NCBI GenBank assembly: GCA_965261945.1
Contig: CBDHEF010000002.1
Location: 992,001-1,056,000, forward strand
Origin: VXOI01 sp965261945
Lineage (GTDB): Bacteria > Chloroflexota > Dehalococcoidia > Lucifugimonadales > UBA3495
Direction of reading: 5' to 3'
Length of the DNA stretch: 64,000 nucleotides
Under the pieces are notes generated by a model that did not search any database, was not told the origin of the DNA, and was given only the letters and a program-made list of their open reading frames with translations. Positions 35,583 through 50,400 of the stretch are shown in pieces; within the stretch, counting starts at the first letter, position 1, and each line of letters starts with the position of its first letter. A program made the position numbers and the translations under genes.

Positions 35583-36311
35583 TTACAGAGGCAGGCGACG
35601 ACCGGCCTCATCCAATCGCTTGCGCCGCTGGCGGGCATCGGGCATGGCTCGAACCACCACGTCCCAGAAGGCCGGGGAGTGATTCATCACCTCCAGGTGG
35701 GCCAACTCATGCACCACCACGGAGTCAATCAAGTCCGGTTCCACCATCGCCAGCCGCCAACTGAAGCGCAGCGTACCGTCCGCGCTGCAACTGCCCCAGC
35801 GGGCCCGCTGCCCGCGCACCAGCATCGGGGGCGTCTCGCTGCGCCCCATGACTGGCAGCCAGCGAGACACGCTGTCTGCCAGGAACTCCTGCGCCCGCTC
35901 CTTGTACCACGCGACGATTGCTGAGAATATCCACTCCCGCCGCTCCTCTTCGGGCAGTTCCTCCGGCACGTTCACCAAGAGCCGCTCTCCATCGTACTGA
36001 GCCGACGGGCGGCGAATGCCGACTTCCCGCACTAACAACGGCAATTCCTGCCCCAGGTAAGGCAGTGTCTCCCCCGACACCAGACTTAGAGGCGGCGGCG
36101 CCTGATGCGATGCCGCCAGTTTTTCCAGAATCCAGCGGCTCCGTTTTTGGACCATCGCCTGAATTTCGCCATCGGGGGTGAGAGCAGGCGCGGAGACCAA
36201 GACAGCGCCTTGGGAAACGCTAACCTCCACGGTTTTCTTGCGACGCCGGCTGCGACGGATGGAGTATTCGATGGTAGAGTCGCCGACTTTAATTGTGTGA
36301 ACGGTGGCCAT
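35583..36311 (-). CDS. YgjP-type zinc metallopeptidase (M48-like, DUF45)
   Basis: 242 residues. The zinc site VVVHELAHLEVMNHSPAFWDVV (~200-221) has the HExxH-like HELAH plus a downstream His, and RARWGSCSADGTLRFSWRLAM (~170-190) is the signature region of the YgjP/SprT-like group. Family members are soluble predicted proteases often encoded near restriction genes or housekeeping genes. ATG start with GAGAGG upstream. Confidence 0.85.
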   Translation of the reverse strand: MATVHTIKVGDSTIEYSIRRSRRRKKTVEVSVSQGAVLVSAPALTPDGEIQAMVQKRSRWILEKLAASHQAPPPLSLVSGETLPYLGQELPLLVREVGIRRPSAQYDGERLLVNVPEELPEEERREWIFSAIVAWYKERAQEFLADSVSRWLPVMGRSETPPMLVRGQRARWGSCSADGTLRFSWRLAMVEPDLIDSVVVHELAHLEVMNHSPAFWDVVVRAMPDARQRRKRLDEAGRRLPL

Positions 36312-36386
36312 AGCGCCGTCGCCTCTCAGTTCATACAGCCATCAATGCTGTATAACTATAAACTCCTTCACTCTCTCCGCAACAGG

Positions 36387-41051
<4,665 letters not shown>

Positions 41052-41305
41052 ACCGTAGAAACGAAAGAACCAACCCAATCGTAGCCCGCGCTAACGCCCC
41101 AGCCGAAAACCCTACCTCCCTTGCGAACGACCCGGATTGTGCGCAACCGTTTGCTTTAAGATTCCTGTTACACCAACAGAACTTTCCCATTATTCTACTC
41201 ATTATGTCAAGAGATATGGTTCCGTTCACTTATGATGTATGGCCTGATGGCTGCATACGAACGCGAATCTATGCCCGTAGCTAAACCCCACGAGGCTGTC
41301 CGACT

Positions 41306-42029
41306 ATGAAGACCCTTGTCCTGATATCACTGTTACTGCTTGGGACCGTGGCGGCAAGCATGGCTCGTACGCCTGTGACTGATGAGACGGTCGTATCCAA
41401 GGGTGTTGGGATGGTCCAAGTCTCGGAAGATGCAGGAAAAGCAGGCGGCGCCTCTGACCGACCTCGGCCGACCCCGTTCAACACGCTTGCGCCGGTGGAA
41501 ATACCGGAAGGAGTTTCACCGGCTTTGGCGATGGATGCCCAATATTACGCCAAAGATTATGGCGTTGAATTGTCGGAGGCAATCAGGCGGCTAACACTGC
41601 AAGAGCCAATCGGGAAGTTGGGGGCAACCCTCGAATCCAATGAGGCTGGTGCCCTCGGAGGTTTCTGGATTCAGCACGAACGAGAGTACCGCGTCGTAGC
41701 AGCGTTCACGAAGGATGGGGAAAAGACAATGGCCACGTATGTCCAGGATGGGCCACTGTTGGACATTATCGAGGTCAGGGCATCGAGGTCAGGGCCGTCG
41801 ATGCGACCCTCCGGGAATTGAAACTAGCCCAACAAGAAGCTGGCTCGATAGTCAGCGGACTTGGGTTTCGAGCGGCATCCGGCATCAACGTATTCGAGAA
41901 CCGAGCCGAGATCTACGTGGGGGTGATCGTTCACGGCTCGAAGAGGCCCTGCAAGAGAGTGGGCAAACGCTTCCAGCGCACGTCCACATTGTTGGGCAGT
42001 GGCTCCCGGAATTTCTGGAAGGTGAATAG
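41306..42029 (+). pseudogene. Secreted protein of unknown function, frameshifted
   Basis: Signal peptide MKTLVLISLLLLGTVAASMA, then ~140 residues to GPLLDIIEVRA. A perfect 14-bp tandem duplication, ATCGAGGTCAGGGC (41768-41781, 41782-41795), shifts the frame; removing one copy gives VRAVDATLRELKLAQQEAGS and continues to ENRAEIYV. A second shift at the G-run near 41920 (one G missing) moves to GGDRSRLEEALQESGQTLPAHVHIVGQWLPEFLEGE, ending at 42029. The reconstructed protein is ~240 residues. The middle resembles prosegment-like parts of secreted bacterial peptidases, but no catalytic domain is present and I do not assign a family. It diverges from the giant propeller gene. Confidence 0.75.
41768..41795 (+). 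repeat. 14-bp tandem duplication causing a frameshift
   Basis: Two perfect copies of ATCGAGGTCAGGGC; deletion of one restores the secreted-protein frame. Confidence 0.9.
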
Positions 42030-42796
42030 GTCTTGTTACAGAGCGTTGCGGGTATGCTACGAGAGGCCATACACCATAAACAAACGGAACCGACTCTGGG
42101 TCGGCTGGTCCGGACGTAGCCGTAGGTATCGGGCATCGCTCTCCCTCCAACTGGTGCGGATTGCACTAATCTTTGTGACCCACCCCTGAACAAGCTGAAG
42201 GAAGTGAATTGTGGCCCAGTGTCACAAACGCGCGTTTGTGAACCACCCTGCCAGGGCGAGTCATCCACATGGACCGCTCCGTAGCTCACCAGAAGCTGGT
42301 CCGAAGACCGCCCTGCTCAGGTGTCACCGCCGGACCGCCCAGTGTCAGCGACCTTCCGCCCACACGGTCAACTTTAGCGCCGCCGCTTACAGGGCTGACC
42401 TGCGGGCTGTAGGTGATCGAGGGCCTGCACTGGGTGGGATGGAGTCCCGTTCCCTGTCGGAAGTGTTAATGGTGCCGCGAAATTGGGCCGCTGGGGCGCC
42501 GGAATCGTGTACCACTGTCGTGATTATTTACGGTAGTAAATGAGGCAGAGGGGGGCGTTACAGGAGCAGGAAGAGACGCCATTGATAATTGACCTAGCGG
42601 CTACGGCGGGAACTCACTTAATGGGATTCTCCGATGCCGATACGGCAGTCAATAAATATGACCGTCACCATCGTGCAGAATCCATGTGGGATCAGGAAGA
42701 GGGTAGGATGCCGGTTCCGGACGACAGGTATCTATGCTGAAGATGATTGCTTCGCCATCCTGCACAGACAATATAGGAGCTATAGTGCCATGGCTG
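42030..42796. other. Accessory gap without a recognisable gene; contains a 20-bp palindrome
   Basis: Only short, compositionally poor frames occur. Notable are the perfect palindrome TCACAAACGCGCGTTTGTGA (42222-42241), a related half-site TTTGTGACCCACCC at 42172, and CCCAGTGTCA twice (about 42215 and 42338). These look like ends or operators of a lost mobile element. Confidence 0.5.
42222..42241. promoter_or_regulatory. Perfect 20-bp palindrome (possible operator or IS-end remnant)
   Basis: TCACAAACGCGCGTTTGTGA, continuing as ACCACCC on the right; TTTGTGACCCACCC occurs 50-70 bp upstream in the same orientation. Perfect dyads of this length suit a dimeric regulator, but no regulator gene is adjacent. 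Confidence 0.4.
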
Positions 42797-44638
42797 GAAA
42801 TCTGGCCGGAAAGTGGGGCCGGCCCGGTGTTGGGTATAATTGGGGTCAACAGGCGCAACAAGCGTAGAGAGGGCTGAGAATGCTGGGAGAGCGTTCGGAC
42901 CAGAGGGGTCTGTGGGAAGCAGACCGGCTGTATCTGGACCACGTGGGTCGGGACACTTTCTACGGACTGCTGGCCTCGCTGCGGGGCCGGCTGTTCCGGG
43001 ACGCAGATTTCGCGGCGTTCTACTGCGCCGACAACGGACGGGACAGCGTGCCGCCCAGCCTGCTGGCGGCGGCTCTCCTGCTCCAGTCCCACGACAAGGT
43101 CAGCGACGCCGAGGCCAAGGCCCGGGCCGGCTTCGACATCCGCTGGAAGGTGGCCTTGGGGATTGAGGTGGAGGACAGGCCCTTCGCCAAGAGCACACTG
43201 CAGGTGTTCCGCGCCCAGCTGATACTGCACGACAGGGTGCGGGAGGTGTTCGAGTCCAGCCTGCAGCTGGCTCGGGAGTCGGGGTACCTGAAAAGGCGCA
43301 GCATGAAGGTGGCCTGGACACGACCAACATCCTGGGCCGGGGCGCGGTGAGGGACACCTGCAACCTGTTAGCCGACGGGGTCGTCAAGCTGCTGCGGGCG
43401 TTGGCGCAGGTTGAGGGAATCAGCGTCGGGAAATGGGCCAAGGCCCGGGAATACGGGCGGTACCTTGCCTCCAGCATCAAGGGAGGGGCCGCCATAGACT
43501 GGAGCAACAAACGGGCGCGGACGGCATTACTGGCCGGGATTGTGGCCGACGCCGACCGACTCTTGGAGTTGTCGCGGCAGACGCAGGGGGAGTTGCCCGA
43601 GGACGGTGCCGGGCGCCGGCAGATAGTGGCGGCGGCGGAGTTGCTGGGGCAGTTGCTGCTCCAGGACGTGGAGCGCACTGATGACGAAGTGAGCCTCAAG
43701 GACGGGGGGTGAGCCGGGAGCGGATGATGTCGGCGCACGACTCGGAGATGCGCCATGGGCACAAGAGCAGCAGTAGACGCTTCGACGGACACAAGGCGGC
43801 GATTGTGGTGGACACCGACTCTCAGCTGATCACTGCCGTGGAGGTACTGCCCGGCAACGCTCCGGACAATCTGGGGTCGCTGGAACTGGTGGAGGCGAGC
43901 GAGTCCAACACCGGTGTGACGGTGGAGGAGGCCATGGGCGACGCCGATACTAGGCAGACCTTCGCCGACGCAGGCCGCACCCTGGTTGCCCGGGCGCCGG
44001 GCCGCCCAAACCGGAAACACTTTCCGAAAGAGGACTTCCATATTGACCTGGAGGCGGGTTCCTGCACCTGTCCGGCGGGGAACGTTACCTGGAGAATCCG
44101 GCCCTTGGGTACTCGCACCGCAGCAACAGGCCGGACGCACCAACTGAAGGCCTTCCAGTTCGATGGAGCGGTCTGCGGGGTGTGCCCGCGGCGGCCCCAG
44201 TGCGTGGCCGCGGCGCCGGACACAGGACGGACGGTGCAACTGCACCCGCAGGAGGCTTTATTGCAGCAGGCCCGGGCCCTGTAGCAGAGCGAGGCCTTTG
44301 GCGAGTACCGGCAGCGCCGGGTGGTGGTGGAGCGCCGGCTGGCTCAGCTGGTCCAGCTGGGAATCCGCCAGGCCCGCTGCTTCGGGCGCGCCAAGACCAA
44401 ATTCCAGCTGTACCTGGCGGCCACGGTGGCCAACCTGACCCTGGTGGCCGCCAAGGCCGGCCTGCCGGCAGGTCCCGGCGGCGGTTCCAGCGTCGGCCGC
44501 GCCCTCCGTGCCGGGACCATCCGTTCCGCCCTTGAGATCGTCCCTGCGCGGTTCGCTCAAATCTTGATCCTGGCCTTGCTTACGGCGGCTTCACTACCGG
44601 AATACATCTCCCGGAACAGGGCTTTCCGGCCAGATTTC
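42797..44638 (+). mobile_element. IS1182-family insertion sequence (inactive)
   Basis: 1.84-kb element bounded by perfect 17-bp terminal inverted repeats GAAATCTGGCCGGAAAG (42797-42813 and, inverted, 44622-44638) around a single degraded transposase gene. No clear target duplication is seen. Its right terminal base abuts the CTAG into which an IS5-type element has jumped. Confidence 0.85.
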
Positions 44639-44641
44639 TAG
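42880..44641 (+). pseudogene. IS1182-family transposase, frameshifted
   Basis: DUF772 N-terminal domain (LYLDHVGRDTFYGLLASLRGRLFRDADFA, FCADNGRDSVPPSLLAAALLLQ-like) and a C-terminal DDE/zinc region (FDGHKAAIVVDTDSQLITAVEVLPGN, CTCPAGN, CGVCPRRPQC, RAKTKFQLYLAATVANL). Lesions: a missing C near 43313 (KVAWTRPTS should read KVALDTTNILGRGAVRD), an indel in the G-run at 43704-43709, and an in-frame TAG at 44282. The product cannot be functional unless read through several times. Confidence 0.88.
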
Positions 44642-45850
44642 GAATCCTCTGAACAAGTCGGGTTGGATGTGCCATAGTAAGGATGAACCAGCCGGTGCCT
44701 GCTGAGGGAGTGAAGACAAATGGACCAGCCGACTTTTTCCGACCTGGAGTACCAGGGCAAGAAGCGCAAGACCCGCCGGGAACTCTTCCTGGAACGGATG
44801 GACGGCCTGATTCCCTGGCAGTTGCTGGAGGACCTCATCCGCCCCTTCTACCCCAAGGCCGGGCGGGGACGCCACCCCTACCCCCTGTCGGTCATGCTGA
44901 GAACCCACTGCGTCCAGCTCTTCTACAATCTCAGCGACCCGGGCATGGAGGATCTGCTCTACGAGTCCGACCCGGTCCGGCGGTTCGTGGGGCTGAAGCT
45001 CTCAGGCCCCCTGCCCGACGAGACCACCATCCCCAACTTCCGCCACCTTCTGGAGAAACACAAGCTGGGACAGGGTCTTTTGGATGAGATCAACGCCCAC
45101 CTGGAGTCCCAGGGACTGAAGCTGCGGGAGGGAACCATCGTGGACGCCACTATCATTGAGGCCCCTTCCTCCACCAAGAACCGTGCCGGGGAGCGGGACC
45201 CGGAAATGCACCAGACCAAGAAGGGGAACCAGTGGCGCTTCGGGATGAAGGCGCACATCGGGGTGGATGCCGACACCGGCATTGTCCACAGCATGAGCGT
45301 GACGGCGGCCAACGCGCACGATGTTACCGAGACGCACAATCTGCTGCACGGCGGCGAGAAGGTGGTGTGGGGCGACGCCGGGTATCAAAGGGGTTCACAA
45401 GAGGGAGGAGAACCTGGGGCTTGAGGTGGAATGGCGGGTGGCGATGCGTCCTGGGCGTCGGCGGAAGCTGGAGCCTGGGAGCGAAGAGGCGCTGGTGGAG
45501 AAGGGGAAGGCGTCAGTGAGAGCCAAGGTGGAGCACCCATTCCTGAGGCTGAAGCGGTTGTTCGGGTACGGCAAGGTTCGCTACCGGGGTCTGGCGAAGA
45601 ACATGGAGCGGCTGGCGCTGCTGTTCGGACTGGGCAACCTGCTGACGGCGGAGGGTCAACTGGCGGCGTAGTGCGCCTTGCTGCGGGACAACGCCGGTCT
45701 CAGGGCCGCATGCCTCGAACAGCCCAGTCAGGGGCGAAACTCAAGGGGGTGAGTGCTGGCCAGCAAGTCCCAGACCGCCGTTCTCACCCCCCTTCGCCGC
45801 TCCGTCAAACACAACCCAGGCCAATATCTCCTTGTTCAGAAGATTCCTAG
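44638..45850 (+). mobile_element. IS5-family insertion sequence, nested at the IS1182 end
   Basis: Imperfect terminal inverted repeats GAATCCTCTGAACAAG (left) and GAATCTTCTGAACAAG (right, inverted), flanked on both sides by CTAG, which fits the YTAR target duplication of the IS5 group. The element proper is about 44642-45846 (1.2 kb). The insertion sits exactly at the terminus of the IS1182 element. Confidence 0.87.
44720..45671 (+). pseudogene. IS5-family transposase, frameshifted
   Basis: DDE transposase. First frame: SVMLRTHCVQLFYNLSDPGMEDLLYE, FVGLKLSGPLPDETTIPNFRHLLEKH, IVDATIIEAPSSTKN (first Asp), MKAHIGVDADTGIVHS (second Asp region) to VVWGDAGYQ. The frame is lost at 45387 (one extra A in TATCAAAGGGG) and continues as GVHKREENLGLEVEWRVAMRPG to AKNMERLALLFGLGNL. 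Programmed frameshifting is known in some IS5 relatives, but the site is not a standard slippery heptamer, so a plain mutation is more likely. Confidence 0.85.
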
Positions 45851-45865
45851 TATTACAACGACAGT

Positions 45866-47153
45866 TCAAGGAGGGGTGTCCGAGGATGCCCGGAGGGCAG
45901 CTCGGCGTTTCGCGTGAGAGCGGCTGGCCCGCTCGTTGCGCAACTGCTCCGCCTCCAGCAATCGCAGCAGTTCCTCCGGCCCGAACCGCTCCCGGGGCAA
46001 CATCTCACGCACCACCCGGTACACCTGCGGACGGGTGATCCGCGGCATCTTTCCCCCCCCCAGGCCTGTTGCAGGCTCAGCAGGAACGCCCCGCCAGCAG
46101 GCACAGGGCGATATGATGATGCCACCCCGCCCAGGTGCGGGTCTCGTACTCGTCCAGTCCCACGTCGCTCTTCTCCGTCTCGAATTCGGTCTCAATGCGC
46201 CACCTGGAACCGCCCACATAAGCCAAGGTCTCCAGGGGAGTATCCTCCGGGGCGTTGGACAGGTAGTAGCGAGTTTCGCTGCCGTCCAGGTTCCGGCGCC
46301 AGATTGCCCAGTGGATTTCGCCGGGCCTCCGCTTCGCGGCCGGACGCACCCGCTGCGCGCTGAACTGGTACCTGCGCGGCCCCTGGCTCCCCTGGGCCAC
46401 CGTTATCTCCCGCCAAGCCTCATCCGGCAACTCATCACTGCGCTGCTCCATGGTCCGGCGCTGCCCATCCCGCAGCCTGGGTTTGCGGAGGCGCCCGTTC
46501 CCCTGATATTCCGGACTGGTCCATGCCGGCTCCAAGGGCCAGACCGTGGCGCCGCCCGGAACGTCCAGGACGTAGCGCATCCCCAGAGCCGCCAAACCGT
46601 CCCGGAAGGACGGCGACATGCCGAAGGCATCATCCGCAGCGACCCATCCGGCCTTCAGGTGGCCCAACTCCAAGGCCTGCTCCAGCATCTCCAGGGCCAG
46701 TTCCGTCTTCGACCGGTGGTCTCCTCTCTCCTCCGGCACCCCCGCCGCCCGGCGCCGGGCATCGTCAGAAGTCCAGCTCTCCGGCAGGTAAAGCCGGGCC
46801 ACTCCCGCGGGCTTCCGGCCCTGCTTGGGGAAGTCGCTGCCGTCCAACACCCACACGGCCTCGGGGCGCCCCAGCCTGGAGGCCAGATACTCCTGAAGAC
46901 GTCCCATCACCGCGTCGTCATCCCAGGGTGCGGCGGTGAGGAAGCGCTGCATGGCCCGGGCCGGGACCCCCACCGACTCGGAGCGAGCGAGAAGCCTGGT
47001 GGAAAGCAGGCTGGGCAGCCCCGGCAGCGTCACCGAGATAGTTGTCATCCAGTCGGACGCTCTGACGGTGGATGGCCTGCTGACAGCGGAGGAAATAATC
47101 GAAAGCCCCTCGTCACGAAAGTCTGTCCCATTGACAAAAAGCCGACTACTCAA
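45866..47153 (-). pseudogene. IS701-family transposase, internally deleted and frameshifted
   Basis: DDE transposase with VWVLDGSDFPKQGRKPAGVARLYLPESWTSDDARRRAAGVPEE, AGWVAADDAFG, YVGGSRWRIETEFETEKSDVGLDEYETRTWAGWHHHIALCLLAG. In this family ~30 residues (QYCG...R) normally lie between GVAR and LYLPE; their absence suggests an in-frame internal deletion. The end is broken twice in G-runs, near 46090 and 46054-46061; correcting both continues to ITRPQVYRVVREMLPRERFGPEELL. Terminal repeats are not convincing. Confidence 0.78.
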
Positions 47154-47286
47154 GTAGTGTCATAGCGACTGAAACAAGCAGATTGCGTTTTTCGTACAGG
47201 TTGGCTTGAAGGCGTCCAAAACGCGAACCGCCCAAGATTCCAAAGGTAAAGAACTCGTCTTGTTTTCCGATGTGCGCCGATGCTGA

Positions 47287-48572
47287 CGAGGCCTTGGCTC
47301 TGCACGACGCCTATGCCCCTTCGACATACGGCAAATCGGACATGGCGAAGTTCCTCTGGTGGCCAGAATGCTGCAAAACATTGGACTGATGAACATTCCA
47401 ACCGACTACACGTCAGGCTATGAAAAGGCCCGCATTCTGGATCCTGAGTTGGCGGACAAATATATTGCCCACACAACCATTGGAGACCCTGAAGCCGACG
47501 CCTTGATGGAGCAGGTTTCTTCTCTCGGAGCGCAGGAGACGGGGCGAATCCTAACGGCGGGTATGAACAGAAATTACGAAGCTCTGCGCGACGAGCCATC
47601 GAGCGCGCGAGACTTCTTCAAAAGTCTGGAAACTGCGCCCGATTGGCTTGACTATTCGGCATTTCCCGCCGGTATGCGGATGTTCCACAGGAATTCGAGA
47701 CTGGCCTTGGGTGGATTGCTGGCAGGTGTCCTGATAGAAGGATTCTCCACGAACATCAGCAGATCCTTCATGATACCGGACGGCTGCGCGATCAGGGCAT
47801 CAGGCGCCTGAAGCAGAACAATCGTCATCTATCCGAGATTTTCCTCCCAGGCGGCCTGGAAAGGGATGGGGACGGCTGGAAACTGTCGGTTCGTCTCCGG
47901 TTGGTGCACGCGCAGGTTAGACGCCTGCTGAAAGACTCCGAAGAGTGGGACGCCGAATCGTGGGGCTTGCCGCTAAGCTCGGCGCACATGGGTTTCGCCA
48001 TCACGGCTTTTTCAGCAAGGTTGCTCAAGCACATGAAGAGGCTTGGCGCCACCTACAATGACGAAGAACGTGAGAGTTTCATGGCGATATGGCGCTATAC
48101 GGGCTACCTGATGGGTATTCCTGAGACGATTCTGTTCCGCGACGAGGCGGAAGCTCTGACGCTCTTCGAGATCGGGCATATATGTGAGCCTCCCCCTCCC
48201 CTTGATTCCGTCGTTATGGCGCATTCACTGATCAATTCCGCCCCGTTGGTCTTGGGCGCAGACGATACGAAGGCTCGTCGCAATTTAGCCAGGTTCGTGT
48301 TCAAGGTGTCGCACGGCCTGATCGGGACCCCTCTTGCTCGACAGTTGAGGTACCCGACGCGCTCGTCGTTTGGAGTCCTTTTGCAGTTTCAGATGCAGCA
48401 ACGCTACCAGCGGATCAAGGAAAACGCCATTGGCAAGTTCCTGCCAGAACGTGTTCTACCTAGCAACTATTCACAGTTCACTTCTCTAATCGAGGCCTCG
48501 CTGTACGACGAGAAAGGCATCACCTATGGGGTGCCTGACCACGTATACGCGGAGGAATCCAGTAGATGGTGA
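47287..48572 (+). pseudogene. MpaB/DUF2236-family oxygenase, frameshifted
   Basis: Resembles the ER-bound oxygenase MpaB/rubber oxygenase (DUF2236) family, heme b-dependent enzymes. Frame 1: VARMLQNIGLMNIPTDYTSGYEKARILDPE, APDWLDYSAFPAGMRMFHRNSRLALGGLLAGVLIEGFS. At ~47780 one A is missing (ATGATACCGG instead of ATGATAACCGG), after which the protein continues in frame 2 as GRLRDQGIRRLKQNNRHLSE, RLRLVHAQVRRLLKDSEEW, PLSSAHMGFAITAFSARLLKHMKRLG and AIWRYTGYLMGIPE. The 5' end has no good start and may have been trimmed by the neighbouring IS. It directly precedes a P450 gene. Confidence 0.77.
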
Positions 48573-48608
48573 TTCCGGTTCTTAACGCTCTGCGTATGGT
48601 GATTGCAA

Positions 48609-50027
48609 ATGAGTTCCGCGCCTTCCGTGTCCTCGCTTCCCTTGCCGCCCGGTCCACGCGGCCTGCCTCTGCTGGGGTCGTTGCCTGTCATACGCCGCGA
48701 CCCCCACATCTCGCTTGACCGGGTTGCCCAGCAGTACGGCGATGTCTGCCTGCTGCGTTTTGGCAGCGTCCCAGTGGCGCTTATCAGTCACCCCGTGGCG
48801 CTGAAGGAAGCCTTCGAGAAACCGGAGCTCGCCAACCGTTGGCATACGATGGCCCTCTCCGCTTTGACCGACGGACACTCCCTGGCGATGGCCCCCTACG
48901 GCGAACACTGGTTGCAGCTTGACGGCTTCACCAGGCGCGAGATGCTCAGTCCCGACAACACTGAAATGACGCGCGCGAACCACGTAGAACCCGCAGTCGA
49001 CGAGCTGGTGGAGCGCATGGCCCGCAAAGCCGACGCCGGGGAGATGGTGCATCCCAACGATATGCTCGACCGGAGCAGCTTCGAATTGGCCTTGCGCATT
49101 TTCTTCGGAGCCGGTTGGGACGATACCGCCGAGTTCCAGCGAATGATGAGCCTGTTGCAAGAGGATATGAACTGGACCCGCTCCGCCGCCAACAGCCCGG
49201 ACCTCACTGATCTCCTCCGTTGGGCTGCATTCCTGCCCAGCAAGTCCGTCAAAGACGCCCGGCGACTCAAGGAAGTGCGGGAAAGCATTTTCAACGCCCT
49301 GGTGGAAGGCGTCCGCGGACGCTCGAATTTCGACCCATCATCCCCGACCTGCCTGGCTGACGTCATGCTGGCGAGCGAGGAATCGGGAGACCTTTCCCGC
49401 TCAATGATCCACGACCTGTTGATGGACATGATGATGCCGCAAACTGACGGCGTGGCGACCACCGTCAAGTTCTTCCTGCTGATAGTCGCCAACCGCCCCG
49501 AGATCCAGGCCAGGATCCACGAAGAGTTGGACCAGGTGGCAGGACGAAACACCCTTCCTACCGTGGACCACCGCGAACGCCTGCCTTACACCTTCGCCGC
49601 CATCGCAGAGAGCATGAGATACCGCACCGCCAGCCCTCTCGGTATCGCCCACCAGGCGTCGCAAGATGTCGAGATAGGCGGCTACCGGATTCCGGCTGGA
49701 ACGATGGTGCTGAGCAACCTGTACGGCATCCACCACGCCCCCCGCTTCTGGGACTCACCCCATGAGGTCATCCCGGAGCGGTTCTTGCCTCAGCCCGACG
49801 GGTCGCCGTCGCCGGCCCTGACCGGCGGGGCCTTCATCCCCTTCGGGGTGGGCCACCGCCGTTGCACCGGCGAGCAGCTCGGCGAAATCGAGGTTTGGCT
49901 CTACATCACGCGGCTGCTGCATCGCCTCCGCTTCGAGACGCCGGAGGGCAAGCCCCTCTCCGAAGACGAAATACATGGCCTGACCATTCTCCCCAAGCCC
50001 TATACCCTGAAGGTAACCCGTCGCTAG
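48609..50027 (+). CDS. Cytochrome P450, CYP2-like (soluble)
   Basis: Heme-thiolate monooxygenase, ~472 residues, with a eukaryote-microsomal look: proline-rich LPPGPRGLPLLGSLP at the N-terminus but no membrane anchor. K-helix ExxR is ESMR (~340), the PERF-like segment is IPERFLPQ (~386), and the heme loop is FIPFGVGHRRCTGEQLGE (~407-424, Cys the axial ligand). The I-helix reads MMMPQTDGVATTVKFF where AGTDTT is usual, so the acidic residue is kept but the conserved Thr position is Gly. A redox partner is not encoded nearby. ATG 48609; TTG 48603 is an alternative. Substrate unknown. Confidence 0.9.
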   Translation: MSSAPSVSSLPLPPGPRGLPLLGSLPVIRRDPHISLDRVAQQYGDVCLLRFGSVPVALISHPVALKEAFEKPELANRWHTMALSALTDGHSLAMAPYGEHWLQLDGFTRREMLSPDNTEMTRANHVEPAVDELVERMARKADAGEMVHPNDMLDRSSFELALRIFFGAGWDDTAEFQRMMSLLQEDMNWTRSAANSPDLTDLLRWAAFLPSKSVKDARRLKEVRESIFNALVEGVRGRSNFDPSSPTCLADVMLASEESGDLSRSMIHDLLMDMMMPQTDGVATTVKFFLLIVANRPEIQARIHEELDQVAGRNTLPTVDHRERLPYTFAAIAESMRYRTASPLGIAHQASQDVEIGGYRIPAGTMVLSNLYGIHHAPRFWDSPHEVIPERFLPQPDGSPSPALTGGAFIPFGVGHRRCTGEQLGEIEVWLYITRLLHRLRFETPEGKPLSEDEIHGLTILPKPYTLKVTRR

Positions 50028-50067
50028 GCAACCCGCAGGGCTATCGCATTTGGACAAGGTCTCCTCC

Positions 50068-50090
50068 CGTCCTGAGCCTGCCGGAGGGGT
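50068..50090 (-). repeat. Interspersed repeat copy downstream of the P450 gene
   Basis: CGTCCTGAGCCTGCCGGAGG, reverse orientation of the CCTTCGACAAACTCAGG family. Confidence 0.6.
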
Positions 50091-50400
50091 GGGTGTGAAA
50101 TCCCTGACATCAGCCAACTTTGCAATGGCGTCAGGCTGTTTTTATGGCGCTTTTTCCGCAGTAGAAGTCTTCAGATTCCCGCGAAAGGGCAAATGACAGG
50201 GACTTGTGGCCCCAAATGCTACAGTCCTGAATGTCAAGGAATCGCCCTGTGAAAATGTATCTATCCCGCCCCACCGTGTCAGCCGTGGGCCGCCGCTCTG
50301 GGCAGGGCTGGGTCTTTCCATTCTTCCCTTTCCCTTCCGGGGGAGGGTTAGAGCGGGGGCGCCGCTTGGCCGGATGCAAAGCCGCTCATAGGCAGGATTT

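Noticed and set aside
45380..45395. Programmed frameshift in the IS5-type transposase
   Set aside because: CAAAGGGG is not a standard slippery heptamer and the neighbouring IS genes are also mutated, so plain decay is more likely; not excluded.
42797..47153. Composite transposon carrying cargo
   Set aside because: The three IS are of different families, nested or adjacent, with no shared outer ends and no cargo gene between two copies.
41306..48572. All frameshifts being sequencing errors
   Set aside because: More than 40 core genes in the window are uninterrupted, and the 7-bp and 14-bp duplications are not typical sequencing errors; the homopolymer lesions alone could be, and need reads.
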